Source: Diadema setosum
Lineage: Eukaryota > Echinodermata > Echinoidea > Diadematoida > Diadematidae
Length of the DNA stretch: 64,000 bases
Direction of reading: 5' to 3'
Assembly (NCBI RefSeq): GCF_964275005.1
Contig: NC_092697.1
Span: 12,569,327 to 12,633,326 of the forward strand
A program made the translations under genes and the position numbers. Shown here in pieces: positions 27,001-35,842 of the stretch (positions are counted from its first letter, which is position 1; every line of letters starts with the position of its first letter). The notes beneath the pieces are model-generated. The model saw only the letters and a program-made list of their open reading frames with translations. It was not told the DNA's origin and made no database searches.

Positions 27001-29652
27001 TCAATATTTTGTCGTAGTGGCGCTCTGCTTGTAAACAAACGCAATTTGGTATAGTCTGGTTTTCAGACCCTTTGCCAACTGGATTCCGTTGCGACAAAGT
27101 CGCCGTTCGGGCAAAGGCCTTTGCCGAAGGAAAAATCCTTTGCAGGACAAAACCACCTTAAACTACTAGTTGTCGACATTGAGGGGGTTAATATCATGAA
27201 TAGCGAAATAGTACGGGCAGAGGGTCTGGAAGGCAGACTAAAATTGGCCGCACGTTTGGCCCAGTTTGCGTTTACACCAAGAAGAGGCCGGGCTCGGCCG
27301 CGGTTTGGCCGCGGCCGAGACCACCTCCAGAGCGAGGCCAAATGCGAGGCCAATTTTGGCCTTGCATTTGGCCTTTCGTGCGTTTACACTGAAGCGGGGC
27401 TGGGCTCGGCCGCGGCTCAGCCGCGACCGAGCCTCGCACTGTAAACGGGGTCTTGATCATAAGTAGCAGAGCCAACCAGCAAGAGGTTAAAATCTACAGT
27501 AGGAGTAATATGTACGATGTCTTCTCCTTTTTTTCTGTCTGGTTTCAACAGCTATAAATCTCTGTGGTTCGTTCTTGAGAGGCAGATGTTTTCGGTTTGC
27601 CCATTAACATGATTATATTGTACACGGTGGATGGTGGAAGAACCCAGTTTCTGTCTGAGCCCCAAAATCAAATTCCTAATTTTACAAATACCACAAAGCA
27701 TACTGCACTCTATGCTGGGGAACACTAAATTGATGTTGCCTATTGGATAGGGTGGGTGCCTGTGCAGATTCAGCAAACCACTGTGTCATCTTGCTGTCTC
27801 CTAGATGTTGTTATTTCCCATAATAAGAGACAGTACATTAATATGGACAAGCATGTTTCTGCAAATAATGGGTTAATCCATATTAGAACTAGTGTATGTT
27901 TTACTTGCACATCACATCTGCATATAAAATGTGTGTTTGCACTGCCTTGATGAGCTAGGCTAAACCACTGCAAATTCATGTAATTTGTTTTTTAATTTGC
28001 CTGGTGAATTAACTATCCAGAATACAAGCAAATTTCAGTAATTTTAGCCAGTGAGAACCGAATGTGTGGATAAAACTGTTTCATATAGATTTGCTATTCA
28101 ACTCTTTTTAATATGTGCCAAGCAGTTTACTAGTACATGTACAATTTGTACGTACATGTACAGTACCTTCACTTGCCAAGCTTTTTCACCAACATTCAAA
28201 AATCCATCCAAACTTGACCTACATGTAGTTGTGAAGTTAGTAAGCCCACTCAGGTGAAAACATAGCAATGTGCCTCAGACCAACAGAAAGACCATGGTGA
28301 CACAATAGGGATTCTAAATGGGGATTTATAGGTTAGGCCAAGTAAAAAAAGAAAGTAGTTTCTCGTCCGGGTTTTTTGAGCAAGGCGATGAGGGAGGTCC
28401 TTACTATTTGATATCTTACTATTTTTTTGAGGATTGTCAAAATGAAAGTAATATGTGTTTCTCGTCCGGTAATTCTGAGAAAAGTAACGAGAGAGGGCTT
28501 TACTATTTTCTATATCCAATTTATGAAATGAAATATCACTCTGTTAAGTGGTAGCTGTGTTATGAGAGACCAGGTCCCAAGTGTATGTCTTGCCTGCACT
28601 CTCAAACATTTTCAAACAAATAGATATATGTACCATACTTGAAATGAAACTTCATGCATGCAGAAATACATTTGCTTTTTCTTTCCATTACAGATGTCAA
28701 GGGAAAATGACCATCTTAATACTGGTATTTAGTGTTGTAATGGCGTTTCTGATACCAGTGTACTTGCAATTCTGATGTATTGTGCTATTAATTGAAACAG
28801 GTATAAAACATGTCTTTCAACAAATGTACGACTGAAATAAATTCCATGATATTCAAAACACTGCTTTATTTATTATTGTGTTTGTGACATTTTGTGTCCA
28901 CACAGCTGGTACAGTGTATGTATATGCATTTCTTCACAGTACAATTGTAGCACATTCAACTGGAAACTGGCTTGTACAATTGCAGATGGATGTCAAAATG
29001 ATACGATTTACGGCATTATAGCATTAAACAAAGATGTTTCTTCATGTTCTAAAAAGACATTTGATAATCACTCATCATTTGGATGATGATTGTACAAGTG
29101 GAAACTCGATATAACGAGATGGTCGGGACCGAGTCGTGTTCCTCGTTATAGCCGATATCTCGTTATATCAGTAGACATAAAAAAAGGCATAACATAAAGA
29201 CATTAATTTGCACACGTGGGACTACCCATCATCTTTCAATCAATACTGATAACTTGCTAATATGTGTGAGGTAATTACTCACCTTTATGGGTAAGGAGAT
29301 GTTTTTTTCGCCAATGAAATCCGATATCAAGAATGTTTTTCTTATCAATTGTAGAACAGATGTTTGAATTTGTAAATCTACATAGCTTGCGATTGTGTGA
29401 AGATCGTCTGTGGATTGGTATGTGGTTATGGTATGGGTGTTGTGTGTGGAAAGCTTGAATAATGTGGTCTGCACAATGCTGTGTGTGTGTGTGTGACACA
29501 TTCTGTATGTACATTATGACTGCATGTGTGTGTGTAGATTGGGAATTCCCTACGTAGAAAGCCAATCACAGCATCAGATTGCCTCACACTTGCTAAACGT
29601 CATGATGATGTCATGTATACGGCCGTCCCACCACATTTTCTGCATGTATCAG

Positions 29653-29683
<31 letters not shown>

Positions 29684-32600
29684 GTACACGTACAACATCC
29701 GGTGCTAGCTGTAGAGTGAACTGTCATGAAGAAAATGTGTGTGTACAAGACAGTTTTTGGCGCATCGAGCTTTACAATCTCGGACCGTGATAGCACAGGC
29801 GAAGTTAAGCTTTACCCGACGACATTTTGCTTTACCTCGCTATATATATATCAGGTTTAATTGGCTATGTTTTTCTTTGTTTGGAAATCACAAAATTTAT
29901 CTCGTTATAGCAGTTATTTCATTATAGCCGATCTCGCTATAAGAGTAGCATTTTACATGAACTTGTTTGGAGGGAAATTTGGGACCGGGAAAATTTCCTC
30001 GTAATAACCGATATCTCGTTATAGCAGTGTTCGTTTTATATACCGAGCTTCCCCTGCCCTGTATACCACACTACAGATGTTACGATTCACGGCAGTGTCC
30101 GTGAATTTACGTCGTAAAGAAAAGTATCCCGCAGAAATACGATACAAACCAGAATCCGTGGAAAAGTTATTTATTTTGTAGATACACCCATTTTATAATT
30201 CCACATTTGCTGGAAAAGCGCATTCATTTTCTCTCCAAAATACATTGCCGTCAGGTGCAACATTTTGGAGCAGAGTGTATACGGGCCTCTACACATTCGA
30301 ATGTGTTCATGCGTGCGATGGCCTGGGGAGCCGATTTGGACAGCTAGCAAGTTACAGACACGGCCGAAAAAATAGTAAATATCAAAAAAGTCGATGCGGC
30401 AACTGAAAATCGATGCGGGCGGGGAGCGGGCTGGGACGAGAATTATGAATTTCTTGGTATTTTCAGCGCCATTTTGAAAATAGTAAATAGTAAAAAAATC
30501 GATGCGGCGGCCAAAATCGATGCGCGCGAGGACGAGAAACTGGTTTCTTTTTTTACTTGGCCTTATTTATTTTAACTGACAATTAGTTTCCAGTTATCAG
30601 TGCCAATCAAAAGAAAAAAAAAAATCTGCTGGGGTGCTTATTTGCAAACAATGCATAGTAAAGCATACTAATAGAGAATTCATAGGAGAAATTATCCAGA
30701 TCCCAAAATCTTACATTATGTAAAGGAATAAAAGCTTTGATAATAATGCAGCCACACAATGAATAAATACATCTTGACGTCATCTAAAATGACCATGGCA
30801 TGACGTCATTTTCACAAATACAGTGTACATTGTACCTGTAGACAATACAGTTGAACCTCTCGTATCCGGACAAGTCGGGACCGGGGCTCATCCGGATAAG
30901 GGATTTGGCCGGATACGGGAGACCCAATGCTTTATATATTATACATACACATGTACTGATGTAGCCCATTCTACCACATGTAGTAATGTGTATACTGCAA
31001 CCTTTTCATTGTTACACTCAGTAACAGACCCCAAAATAGAGGTGTATGTTAATGTTGGAAGTAATATGTAATTCATGTGTGTTTGTGTAGGAGTTCTCAA
31101 GGAGTTGGGAATCCCCCTTTCCTCCCTTAATAATTAAAAAAAAAAAAAAAAAAAAATCACGGCGAGATTGCGTCCGTATAATAGAGAGGTCCGGATAAAG
31201 GGAGGCCGGATAAGAGAGGTTCAACTGTACTCTGAGTTTTCTTGGTACAACCTGTCTTCTCTATTATTTGCTTTACTCAGTTAGTTGCAATTCCACCTGC
31301 AACATTTCATATTACCTTACTGCTTTTACCTTTCACACACTGATGGTTTTAGATACTTTGCTGCCAAGATTATTTTGTAATTTCCTGTCCATCAATTGCC
31401 ACATTAAACCCCTGGTTCCAAAATACAGCAAGATATGCTGATAGTAGTATACTCACACAGTATGTCACAACAAGAACACTTTCTCTTTACAGTAGGGCAG
31501 TGTTTGTCTGTAATAGGATGCTTTAGAAATTTCTGGAGCACAACCACTGGCACGTGGGTTAACATTTAGGACCTGTCTGACTTCTTTCAGTTTCATTACT
31601 GCTGGTGATACTCACATAAATTAGCTTGGCTACTGCATTGGCTTTGACTGCAATGTTGTCCTGCCTCAGTTCCTGTTTGATTTCTTCCATGGATGATGAG
31701 ATGTATTTGGCCTGCAAAAAAAAATAAATAAATACAAAAATAATAAAATAAACAAAGCACATTACAGCCTGTGATTGAATCTGAGAGGAAAAAAATGAAG
31801 AGATTTGCTCATCTTTCACTACCTCATAGAAAAGAGTACCAATTTGTGTATAAAAATCTACAATAAAACAACACACACGCATTATGCATGGCCACAAATT
31901 TAAGTCATTGGCAGTTGTTTGCATATAAAATGTAATTGGGGTTAAAAAGATTCCAATTAATCAATTTCACACTAAAACTGATTGCATTTTTACCTACATG
32001 TTATTGTAGTGCATGATTTGTCCACTTTGTTTTTATTCATCTTGCAAGAGAGAAAATGTTCAGGCAATACTAAAGGCTGTTATTTTCGCAAGGGTTTAAC
32101 TTCTGTGAATCTTGCAAATCACTATCAGGCTGCGAATTTAACAACGTGCATTCATATTGCCATTTACAGCAAAGTGTCATGCCCTTTACAATAGCCTTGG
32201 TGTCAAATCGTGAAAACATCTTGCGAAAATGTCTGTGGCCTCATTTGCGGGAGTATCTGTACATGTAAATTACAGCTCTTTCATGGTACATGTACATGTA
32301 CTTGTACATACCAAAATTTACAAAACAAGAATCAACAAGGAAAAACATAAAGATAATCTTTTTTCTTTTATGATAGAGGACTGATAAGATATAAAATGAT
32401 TCATTGAATGCATCATTAACAATGAGCCACTGACACCTACATGTAGAACACACCAATAAGCACTGGTTTATGAGTTTAATATATTAACGCTGAAATTACA
32501 GTGCAAACATTTGTACAAATTCATCATTGTCGTATTAAAAGTGTATAAAAATAGAATTAGTTTTTGCATACATAACTCCTCAGATCACAATAGAATACCT

Positions 32601-34161
32601 GAAAATATCTTTTTGGAAATTATGCAGCCTTGTGCATGATGGGCTTTAAACGATTTTGTACACTGGAGACTTAAATATGAATGCTTGTTCACATACAGCA
32701 CGAGAGAAATATTTCAGTATCTTCTTCTTCTGTTTATTCTGCCTCCTTATGAATGAATGAAAGGAATGAAAGTAGGATCTTTGAGAAAAACTAAAAACAG
32801 ATGAATGTTTGTCACAAGATCGAAAAGACAGGAGTAAAGATGAAGAGAATGAATTGGAAACCGTTTTGAGAAAATTATGGGCACTGCCTACAATGGTGTA
32901 GCAAAAAAAAAAAAAAAAGAAAAAAAAAAAGAGTGACGCATGCCTGCTACTAAGTGCTAGTAGCCAAAGTCCGATATGGATGTACCACTAATGTTAGGAC
33001 TCTGATCTGCCTTAGCATTTCAATCGGAAGTCCCCTAATCAATTGTAACTTTGCTATATGATTTTAAATCCATCTATCAAACAAATACGATGAGAATTGA
33101 GTGAAAAATAAACATTGTTATTTGCAAGAAAATAACATTAGAAAGTATGAATATGATGCATGAGGGAGTAGTCTATATTTTGATCGCTTTGTGAGCGAGG
33201 TGGTCGTGTTCATGTGGCCAACAGCGCGGCGCACTGCCATAACCACTGGTACCCCCATACATACACAATATTCAGCTTCTCCGTGTATGGACATGGAGAC
33301 CGTACGCTTTGTACCATGGAGGCCGGGGTACAGTACCTCCATGGTATGGATACAGTACACATGAGTGTGGCCGTATCCAGCGATTCGGGCCATGGCTACA
33401 ACCACACAAGTGTGGCTGGGGGCTGGCTGGATGGTAAAGACAGATGTATGTCGTATGTGGCTGTATACACTGCCTTATAAGACCTACACTCCAGTCTACT
33501 CATCACTCATACCGAGATAGTCGCTCCATCATGTCCATAGAACCCGTTCTATCCAACAATTATCTATAGAGTCTACTATAGTGGTCAGTGTAACTTGTTT
33601 GCTGCAGACAGCTAGGAGAACTGGTTGGCAGTACACCCAAGCCTATGGCTATGCCATGGGCCTAGTACAACTACAGACAGATGGCCGAAGTACCGGTACT
33701 GTGCAAGCAAAGTCTCAGGGCTCGGGGCTCTGCCTCTGTACAAAATGGGTTCAGCCATACGGCCCGAGCGCCCCTAATACCTTCCTTGTGATGCATGCAT
33801 GGTAGCATAAGCAGCAGGCAGGCAGGAGCGCAGGCGTACAGATTGCGATGCGATGCCTTTACAGTGATTTCAATAACCTTGAAAAGTTAACATTTCGACC
33901 CCTTATTTTCAGTGATGAAAAATAAGTACGGTATTTGCAAAATATGAACAAGGTGATAAAAATGCAACCCAGCCATAAGAACATCGGTACTGACTTTTGG
34001 CATTAAATTAAATTGATTTAAAAACGAGAGAAAAAGAGTTAACGTTAGAAAATACTCACTTCGTTATCCTTGTTACTGCGGATTCCTCGAACAAGATCCT
34101 GCAAATTCTTCTCGAAAACCCTCTCAAGGCTTCCCTTCACCTTTTTTAGAGCCACCGACAT
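1..34161 (-). CDS. AP3D1: AP-3 complex subunit delta (5' part of gene, 11 exon positions, runs off left edge)
   Basis: Large delta subunit of the AP-3 adaptor complex, which sorts cargo at endosomes and the trans-Golgi to lysosomes and related organelles. Exons on the minus strand, in transcript order: 34060-34161, 31616-31711, 21534-21695, then 17823-17930 and/or 15685-15792, 12016-12081, 11367-11430, 10483-10622, 9765-9838, 8750-8799, 6846-6895, 576-624. Every junction is GT-AG and the phases agree. With one copy of exon 4 the visible coding is 961 nt (about 320 residues), all from the N-terminal alpha-solenoid trunk. Family hallmarks seen include LQDLVRGIRSNKDNE, LGYDISWAAFNIIEVM, KPYIRKKAVLLMYKIFLK, MTSSTNNWMLIKIIKL and VQKLRILIEDSDQN. 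The hinge and ear domains (the full protein is usually 1100-1200 aa) must lie beyond position 1. The promoter is just right of 34161. The introns are large (up to 9.9 kb) and carry many transposons. The duplicated exon 4 is the odd feature. Confidence 0.97.
576..624 (-). CDS. AP3D1: AP3D1 exon 11 (49 nt, last visible)
   Basis: Forty-nine nt, reading LCVQKLRILIEDSDQN plus the first base of the next codon (leucine expected from the family). The acceptor is ctactcttgcag and the donor gtaagt. I see no further exon between here and position 1, so the conserved KYLGLLAMSKIL segment lies outside the window. Confidence 0.94.
625..6845. other. AP3D1 intron 10 (6.2 kb)
   Basis: It holds a short CATA microsatellite (773-801), a piggyBac-like MITE (3212-3984), a poly(A) run (5111-5138) and low-complexity text around 1530-1740 (repeated TTTGGTC and GGATCTGGAT words). 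I found no other exon on either strand. Confidence 0.6.
3212..3984. mobile_element. piggyBac-like MITE, copy 1 (773 bp)
   Basis: Flanked by TTAA on both sides (3208-3211 and 3985-3988). The ends are inverted: CCCTAAAAAGACTGGG on the left and CCCAGTCTTTTTAGGG on the right. TTAA targets with CCC-type ends are typical of piggyBac, so this is probably a non-autonomous member; no transposase frame is visible. Next to each end is a G-run/C-run hairpin around GGCCTAAAAGGCC. The right end has an extra stretch of about 26 bp (CGAGCTACCAAAATAG between two AGTCTTT boxes) that the left lacks. Copy 2 is at 63189-63990 in the same orientation. Confidence 0.85.
6846..6895 (-). CDS. AP3D1: AP3D1 exon 10 (50 nt)
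   Basis: Fifty nt, completing valine and then reading LISLSSGIPDHSASIQ; the human protein, as I recall it, has LISLSSGMPNHSASIQ at this place. The acceptor is aacctgcag and the donor gtatac. On the minus strand it is preceded by an unusually long C/T-rich stretch (plus strand about 6926-7025, nearly pure purine). Confidence 0.95.
6926..7025 (-). promoter_or_regulatory. Extended polypyrimidine tract before AP3D1 exon 10
   Basis: The plus strand is almost pure purine (gagagagagaaggagag, gaagaaggaaaagaaaagaag), so the transcript carries about 100 nt of C/U ending about 30 nt before the acceptor of a 50-nt exon. Tracts like this bind PTB-type and U2AF factors and can help define very short exons. 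The regulatory role is inferred. Confidence 0.4.
8750..8799 (-). CDS. AP3D1: AP3D1 exon 9 (50 nt)
   Basis: Fifty nt: the last base of a serine codon, TSAMSLLYECINTVIS, and the first base of a valine codon. The acceptor is ttaatccacag and the donor gtgagt. It is the first of three very short consecutive exons (50, 50 and 49 nt), each of which breaks the frame if skipped alone. Confidence 0.95.
9765..9838 (-). CDS. AP3D1: AP3D1 exon 8
   Basis: Seventy-four nt, phase 0-2: FGALTPLEPRLGKKLLEPLT, then NLIH and the first two bases of a serine codon. The acceptor is tctctcaccag and the donor gtaggg. EPRLGKKLLEPL is a conserved trunk motif. Confidence 0.96.
10483..10622 (-). CDS. AP3D1: AP3D1 exon 7
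   Basis: One hundred and forty nt, phase 1-0. It reads GVQSAAVNVICELARKNPKN, YLSLAPLFFKLMTSS, then TNNWMLIKIIKL. The acceptor is gacaatag and the donor gtgagg. It is nearly identical to the vertebrate protein as I remember it. A 361-bp TTAA-bounded MITE sits only about 60 bp upstream of this exon in the gene's direction (10681-11041). Confidence 0.97.
10681..11041. mobile_element. TTAA-bounded MITE, family C copy 1 (361 bp)
   Basis: Flanked by TTAA at 10677-10680 and 11042-11045. The left end reads AGGTACATGTATTGTTTACC and the right, inverted, AGGCATTATATACCATTTGC. The inner TTTACCATTGGGAGCAG and AAAGCTGGGTTTTTGT words recur in the copies at 13196-13565 and 18186-18557. No coding capacity. 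Confidence 0.75.
11367..11430 (-). CDS. AP3D1: AP3D1 exon 6
   Basis: Sixty-four nt, phase 0-1: FPDALRPAFPRLKEKLEDPD, then P and the first base of a glycine codon completed in exon 7. The acceptor is tattgcag and the donor gtagag. The LRPAFPRLKEKLEDPDPG motif is diagnostic for delta-adaptin. Confidence 0.96.
12016..12081 (-). CDS. AP3D1: AP3D1 exon 5
   Basis: Twenty-two codons in phase 0-0, MASTKPYIRKKAVLLMYKIF then LK. The acceptor is gggacttgaag, with a poor pyrimidine tract, and the donor is gtactg, so both sites are weaker than usual. KPYIRKKA is a signature of adaptin trunks. The methionine at its start is internal: in the protein it follows the leucine that ends either exon 4 copy. Confidence 0.95.
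12082..15684. other. AP3D1 intron between exons 4B and 5 (3.6 kb)
   Basis: It contains the family C MITE at 13196-13565. The rest is unremarkable AT-rich intron. I looked for a third copy of the duplicated exon by its conserved LAND codons and found none. Confidence 0.55.
13196..13565. mobile_element. TTAA-bounded MITE, family C copy 2 (370 bp)
   Basis: TTAA at 13192-13195 and 13566-13569. The left end is AGGTACTGTTTAC and the right end TGGTAAATAATGCCT. It is clearly colinear with the copies at 10681 and 18186, in the same orientation, with scattered substitutions. It lies in the intron between AP3D1 exons 5 and 4B. Confidence 0.78.
15685..15792 (-). CDS. AP3D1: AP3D1 exon 4B (downstream copy of a duplicated exon)
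   Basis: Thirty-six codons in phase 0-0: DINSIGQYDAGVAMAGLAC, then FTSPDLARDLANDLMSL. The acceptor is acccatgtag and the donor gtgagt. It has the same length and phase as exon 4A and is identical to it at 20 of 36 residues, so it encodes an alternative version of residues 121-156. The two are separated by 2030 bp of intron. Including both would add 36 residues in frame; skipping both would delete 36. Mutually exclusive use is inferred from the homology, not shown by the sequence alone. Confidence 0.93.
15793..17822. other. AP3D1 intron between exons 4A and 4B (2030 bp)
   Basis: The plus strand is G/A-rich, so the transcript is pyrimidine-rich, with G-runs at about 15840-15857 and 17322-17339. 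No transposon is recognised. At 2 kb it is far too long for simple steric blocking of 4A-to-4B splicing. Confidence 0.55.
17823..17930 (-). CDS. AP3D1: AP3D1 exon 4A (upstream copy of a duplicated exon)
   Basis: Thirty-six codons in phase 0-0. The peptide runs DLHSQNQYETGVAMTGLSC, then ILTSDLSHDLANDIMAL. The acceptor is aactgaacag and the donor gtaagt. It covers residues 121-156 of the trunk. It keeps the core pattern QY..GVAM.GL.C...DL..DLAND.M.L shared with exon 4B and with known delta subunits, but carries TSDLSH where 4B and vertebrate proteins read PDLAR. The frame is open and both sites are good, so I see no sign of a pseudoexon. It is the first copy met by the polymerase. Confidence 0.93.
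18049..18135. repeat. Fragment of an interspersed repeat with an ATA-repeat tail
   Basis: An (ATA)n run followed by ACTCTTATAAAGCGCTCATT and a second half with the word AGTGCTCTAA. AAAGCGCT next to a trinucleotide tail is common at the ends of invertebrate retroposons. The family is unknown to me. Confidence 0.35.
18186..18557. mobile_element. TTAA-bounded MITE, family C copy 3 (372 bp)
   Basis: TTAA at 18182-18185 and 18558-18561. The left end is decayed (CAGTACTG instead of AGGTACTG); the right end is TGGTAAATAATGCCT. Inner words match the copies at 10681 and 13196. It lies 250 bp from exon 4A, in intron 3. Confidence 0.72.
20706..21272. mobile_element. TTAA-bounded foldback MITE, family A copy 1 (567 bp)
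   Basis: TTAA at 20702-20705 and 21273-21276. The terminal inverted repeats are long (well over 100 bp): left AGGACAAGTTCACCTTCATA, right TATGAAGGTGAACTTGTCCT, with a second matched pair around TTCAAAAGTTATGAATTTTT. It could form one long hairpin. A second copy lies at 36257-36816. I have seen this family type in sea urchin DNA, which supports an echinoderm source (recollection). Confidence 0.85.
21534..21695 (-). CDS. AP3D1: AP3D1 exon 3
   Basis: Fifty-four codons in phase 0-0, starting LNMLGYDISWAAFNIIEVM and ending TTNMIRK. The acceptor is ttgccacag and the donor gtatgt. It encodes the helices just before the duplicated segment, so both versions of exon 4 must join to the codon AAG at its end. 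It is more GC-rich than the surrounding intron. Confidence 0.97.
23626..23834. mobile_element. TTTTCGCG-type MITE (209 bp), TA-flanked
   Basis: TA at 23624-23625 and 23835-23836. The inverted ends are CTGTAAAAGTGGAAATTTTC and, on the right, TATCCACTTTTACAG. The body is full of TTCGCG/CGCGAA words. A near-identical copy lies upstream of PNKP at 46763-46966. Confidence 0.82.
24614..24832. mobile_element. Decayed TTTTCGCG-type element
   Basis: It begins TTACTGTAAAATGAGG, carries AATTTCGCGAATTTTGC and an inverted ATTCGCGAAATTAAAATGC, and ends near GCCGCGAATACAGTGTA. Ends are degenerate, so boundaries are approximate. Confidence 0.45.
26888..27452. mobile_element. GC-rich foldback element (565 bp) containing a nested element
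   Basis: Terminal inverted repeats GACCCCGTTTACAGTG (left) and CACTGTAAACGGGGTC (right), followed inward by GGGCTCGGCCGCGGCTCGGC and its near mirror. GC content is far above the surrounding intron. GTTTACACTG and GTTTACA words recur inside. I cannot fix a target duplication and so do not name a superfamily. It is split by the element at 27054-27238. Confidence 0.72.
27054..27238. mobile_element. Nested MITE (185 bp) inside the GC-rich element
   Basis: TA at 27052-27053 and 27239-27240. The inverted ends are GTCTGGTTTTCAGACCCT and AGGGTCTGGAAGGCAGAC. The base composition differs sharply from the GC-rich host, and the host sequence resumes on both sides, so this insertion is the younger one. 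Confidence 0.65.
28336..30562. mobile_element. PIF/Harbinger-like element (2.2 kb including an insertion)
   Basis: TTA at 28333-28335 and 30563-30565. The inverted ends are GGCCAAGTAAAAAAAGAAA and TTTCTTTTTTTACTTGGCC, extended by GTTTCTCGTCC on the left and GGACGAGAAAC on the right. A 3-bp TTA duplication with GG-type ends is typical of PIF/Harbinger. No transposase is seen. The element at 29095-30061 is inserted in it; without that it is about 1.26 kb. Confidence 0.7.
29095..30061. mobile_element. TA-flanked element nested in the Harbinger-like element (967 bp)
   Basis: TA at 29093-29094 and 30062-30063. The left end is CAAGTGGAAACTCGATATAA. The right, read inverted, is CAGGGCAGGGGAAGCTCGG followed by TATATAAAACG. 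Repeated TCTCGTTATAGC and CCGATATCTCGTTATA words lie near both ends. It resembles pogo/Tc1-type MITEs. A GT/CA microsatellite occurs inside (about 29480-29540 and 29656-29684). Confidence 0.6.
30848..31227. mobile_element. pogo/Tigger-like MITE (380 bp)
   Basis: TA at 30846-30847 and 31228-31229. The inverted ends are CAGTTGAACCTCTCGTATCC and GATAAGAGAGGTTCAACTG. A TA duplication with CAGT ends and ATCCGGATAAG words is typical of pogo/Tigger-derived MITEs in the Tc1/mariner group. A poly(A) run is at 31137-31156. Confidence 0.78.
31616..31711 (-). CDS. AP3D1: AP3D1 exon 2
   Basis: Thirty-two codons in phase 0-0: AKYISSSMEEIKQELRQDNI followed by AVKANAVAKLIY. The acceptor is tttttttgcag and the donor gtgagt. 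This is among the most conserved stretches of AP-3 delta (human IKQELKQDNIAVKANAV, from memory). Confidence 0.97.
31712..34059. other. AP3D1 intron 1 (2.3 kb)
   Basis: It holds a degenerate TTTTCGCG-like patch at about 32070-32265 and a poly(A) stretch at 32902-32931. At 33200-33800 the DNA is more GC-rich, with an imperfect palindrome CCATGGAGG...CCTCCATGG (33317-33347). No exon is recognised. Confidence 0.5.
34060..34161 (-). CDS. AP3D1: AP3D1 exon 1 (coding start)
   Basis: Thirty-four codons, from MSVALKKVKGSLERVFEKNL to NKDNE, ending at a gtgagt donor in phase 0. The start is the ATG at 34159-34161, preceded by AAGCAAG (A at -3). It gives the N terminus expected for delta-adaptin (human begins MALKMVKGS, from memory). 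The amphipathic first helix and LQDLVRGIR are family-typical. Confidence 0.96.
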
Positions 34162-34400
34162 CTTGCTTTGTCTTGCAGATGCCTTGTGACGATAAAATGT
34201 TTACCGTAAGGGGTCAAAAACACGTTTCCACCCCCGAAGTCTGTCACAGTCTACCACAATTTATGTACGGTTTGCTATCTCGGCTGCTTGTGCTAGTAGC
34301 CAGCTACACTGCACTGCATGCACTGTACATCGATCGCCTAGATTTGCATAGCTAATTGTCACGTGACAAGTCCAGTGGACACGTCACACGATGGACTGTA
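34162..34400 (-). promoter_or_regulatory. Probable AP3D1 promoter and 5' UTR
   Basis: This DNA lies directly upstream of the AP3D1 ATG. It contains CpGs and a CACGTGAC E-box-like word at 34361-34368, with a second ACGTCACACG word at 34380-34389. I see no TATA box at a fitting distance. The assignment rests on position. Confidence 0.4.
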
Positions 34401-35226
34401 AATCTCAAAGACAGCGCTCTTTTGAGATAGAAAGTTTACATACACTATTATTCAAACAACCATCTAAGATTTTGCAGGGAGATAGAATTAAAGAGGTTCA
34501 ACCTCGCTGATTTTACTATACGATAATGGAATACATATATGGTACTCCAAAGTAAAGGGAAGAACATTTGCATTCAGCAGATTGATTCAAAAGTAGCAAA
34601 ATGATTTAATATGTTCTATTCAATGACACTACAGTAATACCAGTACTGTACATAGCATTATATCAAAGTCACTGTAGATTAAAGTTTGTACACGTGTATA
34701 TCTGTATACAAACATATGTGTATAGATATTTCACAGGTGTATACATATATGTATACTGTGTATGTACAGATGTAAGTGCTAGATATACATGTACGTATTG
34801 TATTCTCATAGTTGTTCCTCCTGTAGGCAAAGAAAAAAAAACTTACAAATCATATATCTTTAGCTAAAAAATAGTTCGAGCAAAAAAACAAAACAAAACA
34901 AAAACATGCAGAATACCGAGTAGTGAGAGTTTCATTAGCCTATTCAGACTATTCATCAAGACTACCCCCATATTTATACTCCAGCAGGTGTCTATGAGAA
35001 ACGTGTGTTGGTAGTCATGATTGTATATAGTATAGCAGAATAAGCTCGTCCTCAACTGGTTAAGACCATACAAAAGGTATTACATTTTTAACCTTATCTC
35101 AAATACTGTAGCAAGATCTACAAATCAGATTTAAGTTAGAAATTCTGTAACTTTCAAGTCTTTTTGACTTTTAATTTACGTGCTACTCATCTGTTTGCCA
35201 GTAATTTGGCTTAAGATTCAACTTAA

Positions 35227-35823
35227 AGGGGAAATCCAGTCCAAATATAAGTTAGTCTTATAAAAAAGAGTAATATCACAGGAGTTCAATGGTATGAAAT
35301 TTGACAGATATCGGATGAAAACTAAGGAAGATATGACATTTTAAAGTTTTGCTAATTTCTGAAAAACAGTTCTTGTACAGTGGATATGAATATGCAAATG
35401 AGAGAGCTAATATCCATGTCATAACCTCAGAATTTTCCATTGATAATGTACAAAAAAATGATGAAAATTCAATGTTTCTGTCATTGCAGTCTGAAACATG
35501 TTATTCCTGGTTGAATAATTTCAGAATAGTAATTAGTTAGATATACCAGGATTTGAGCCTCGGGCATATAATTGGGTTTGAATGAAAAACTGGAAATTTC
35601 AAAATTTTATGTACATGTACAAACTAAATGGGAAGTTATGAGGGAATGACATGCTCACTTTGCCATTTGCGTATTCATATTGTTTCCTGAAAAATTCGTG
35701 AAACTTCAAAATGTCATAACTTCCTTATTTTTCACCCAATTTCCATCAAAATTTTACCGTTGAACTTGTGGTATTTTACTCTTTCTTAAAAGACTAAGTT
35801 TTAGTTGGACTGGATTTTCCCCT
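35227..35823. mobile_element. TTAA-bounded foldback MITE, family B (597 bp)
   Basis: TTAA at 35223-35226 and 35824-35827. The inverted ends are AGGGGAAATCCAGTCCAA and GGACTGGATTTTCCCCT. Inner arms pair AAACTAAGGAAGATATGACA with TGTCATAACTTCC. It has the same layout as family A but a different sequence. Confidence 0.78.
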
Positions 35824-35842
35824 TTAAGGAACATATTTCCCC

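Larger units (their letters stand above)
21696..31615. other. AP3D1 intron 2 (9.9 kb)
   Basis: A transposon-rich intron: TTTTCGCG elements, a GC-rich foldback with a nested element, a Harbinger-like element with a nested TA element, and a pogo-like MITE. A CpG-containing stretch at 22290-22800 has unusual base composition for this intron (GCCGTCGAACTTGCGTGG, GCGCGCAG) and I cannot assign it. A poly(A) run is at 24030-24066 and a C-run at 25339-25360. Confidence 0.5.

Noticed and set aside
33317..33347. Imperfect palindrome CCATGGAGG...CCTCCATGG in AP3D1 intron 1
   Set aside because: Short and isolated, with no second copy or other signal to support a function.
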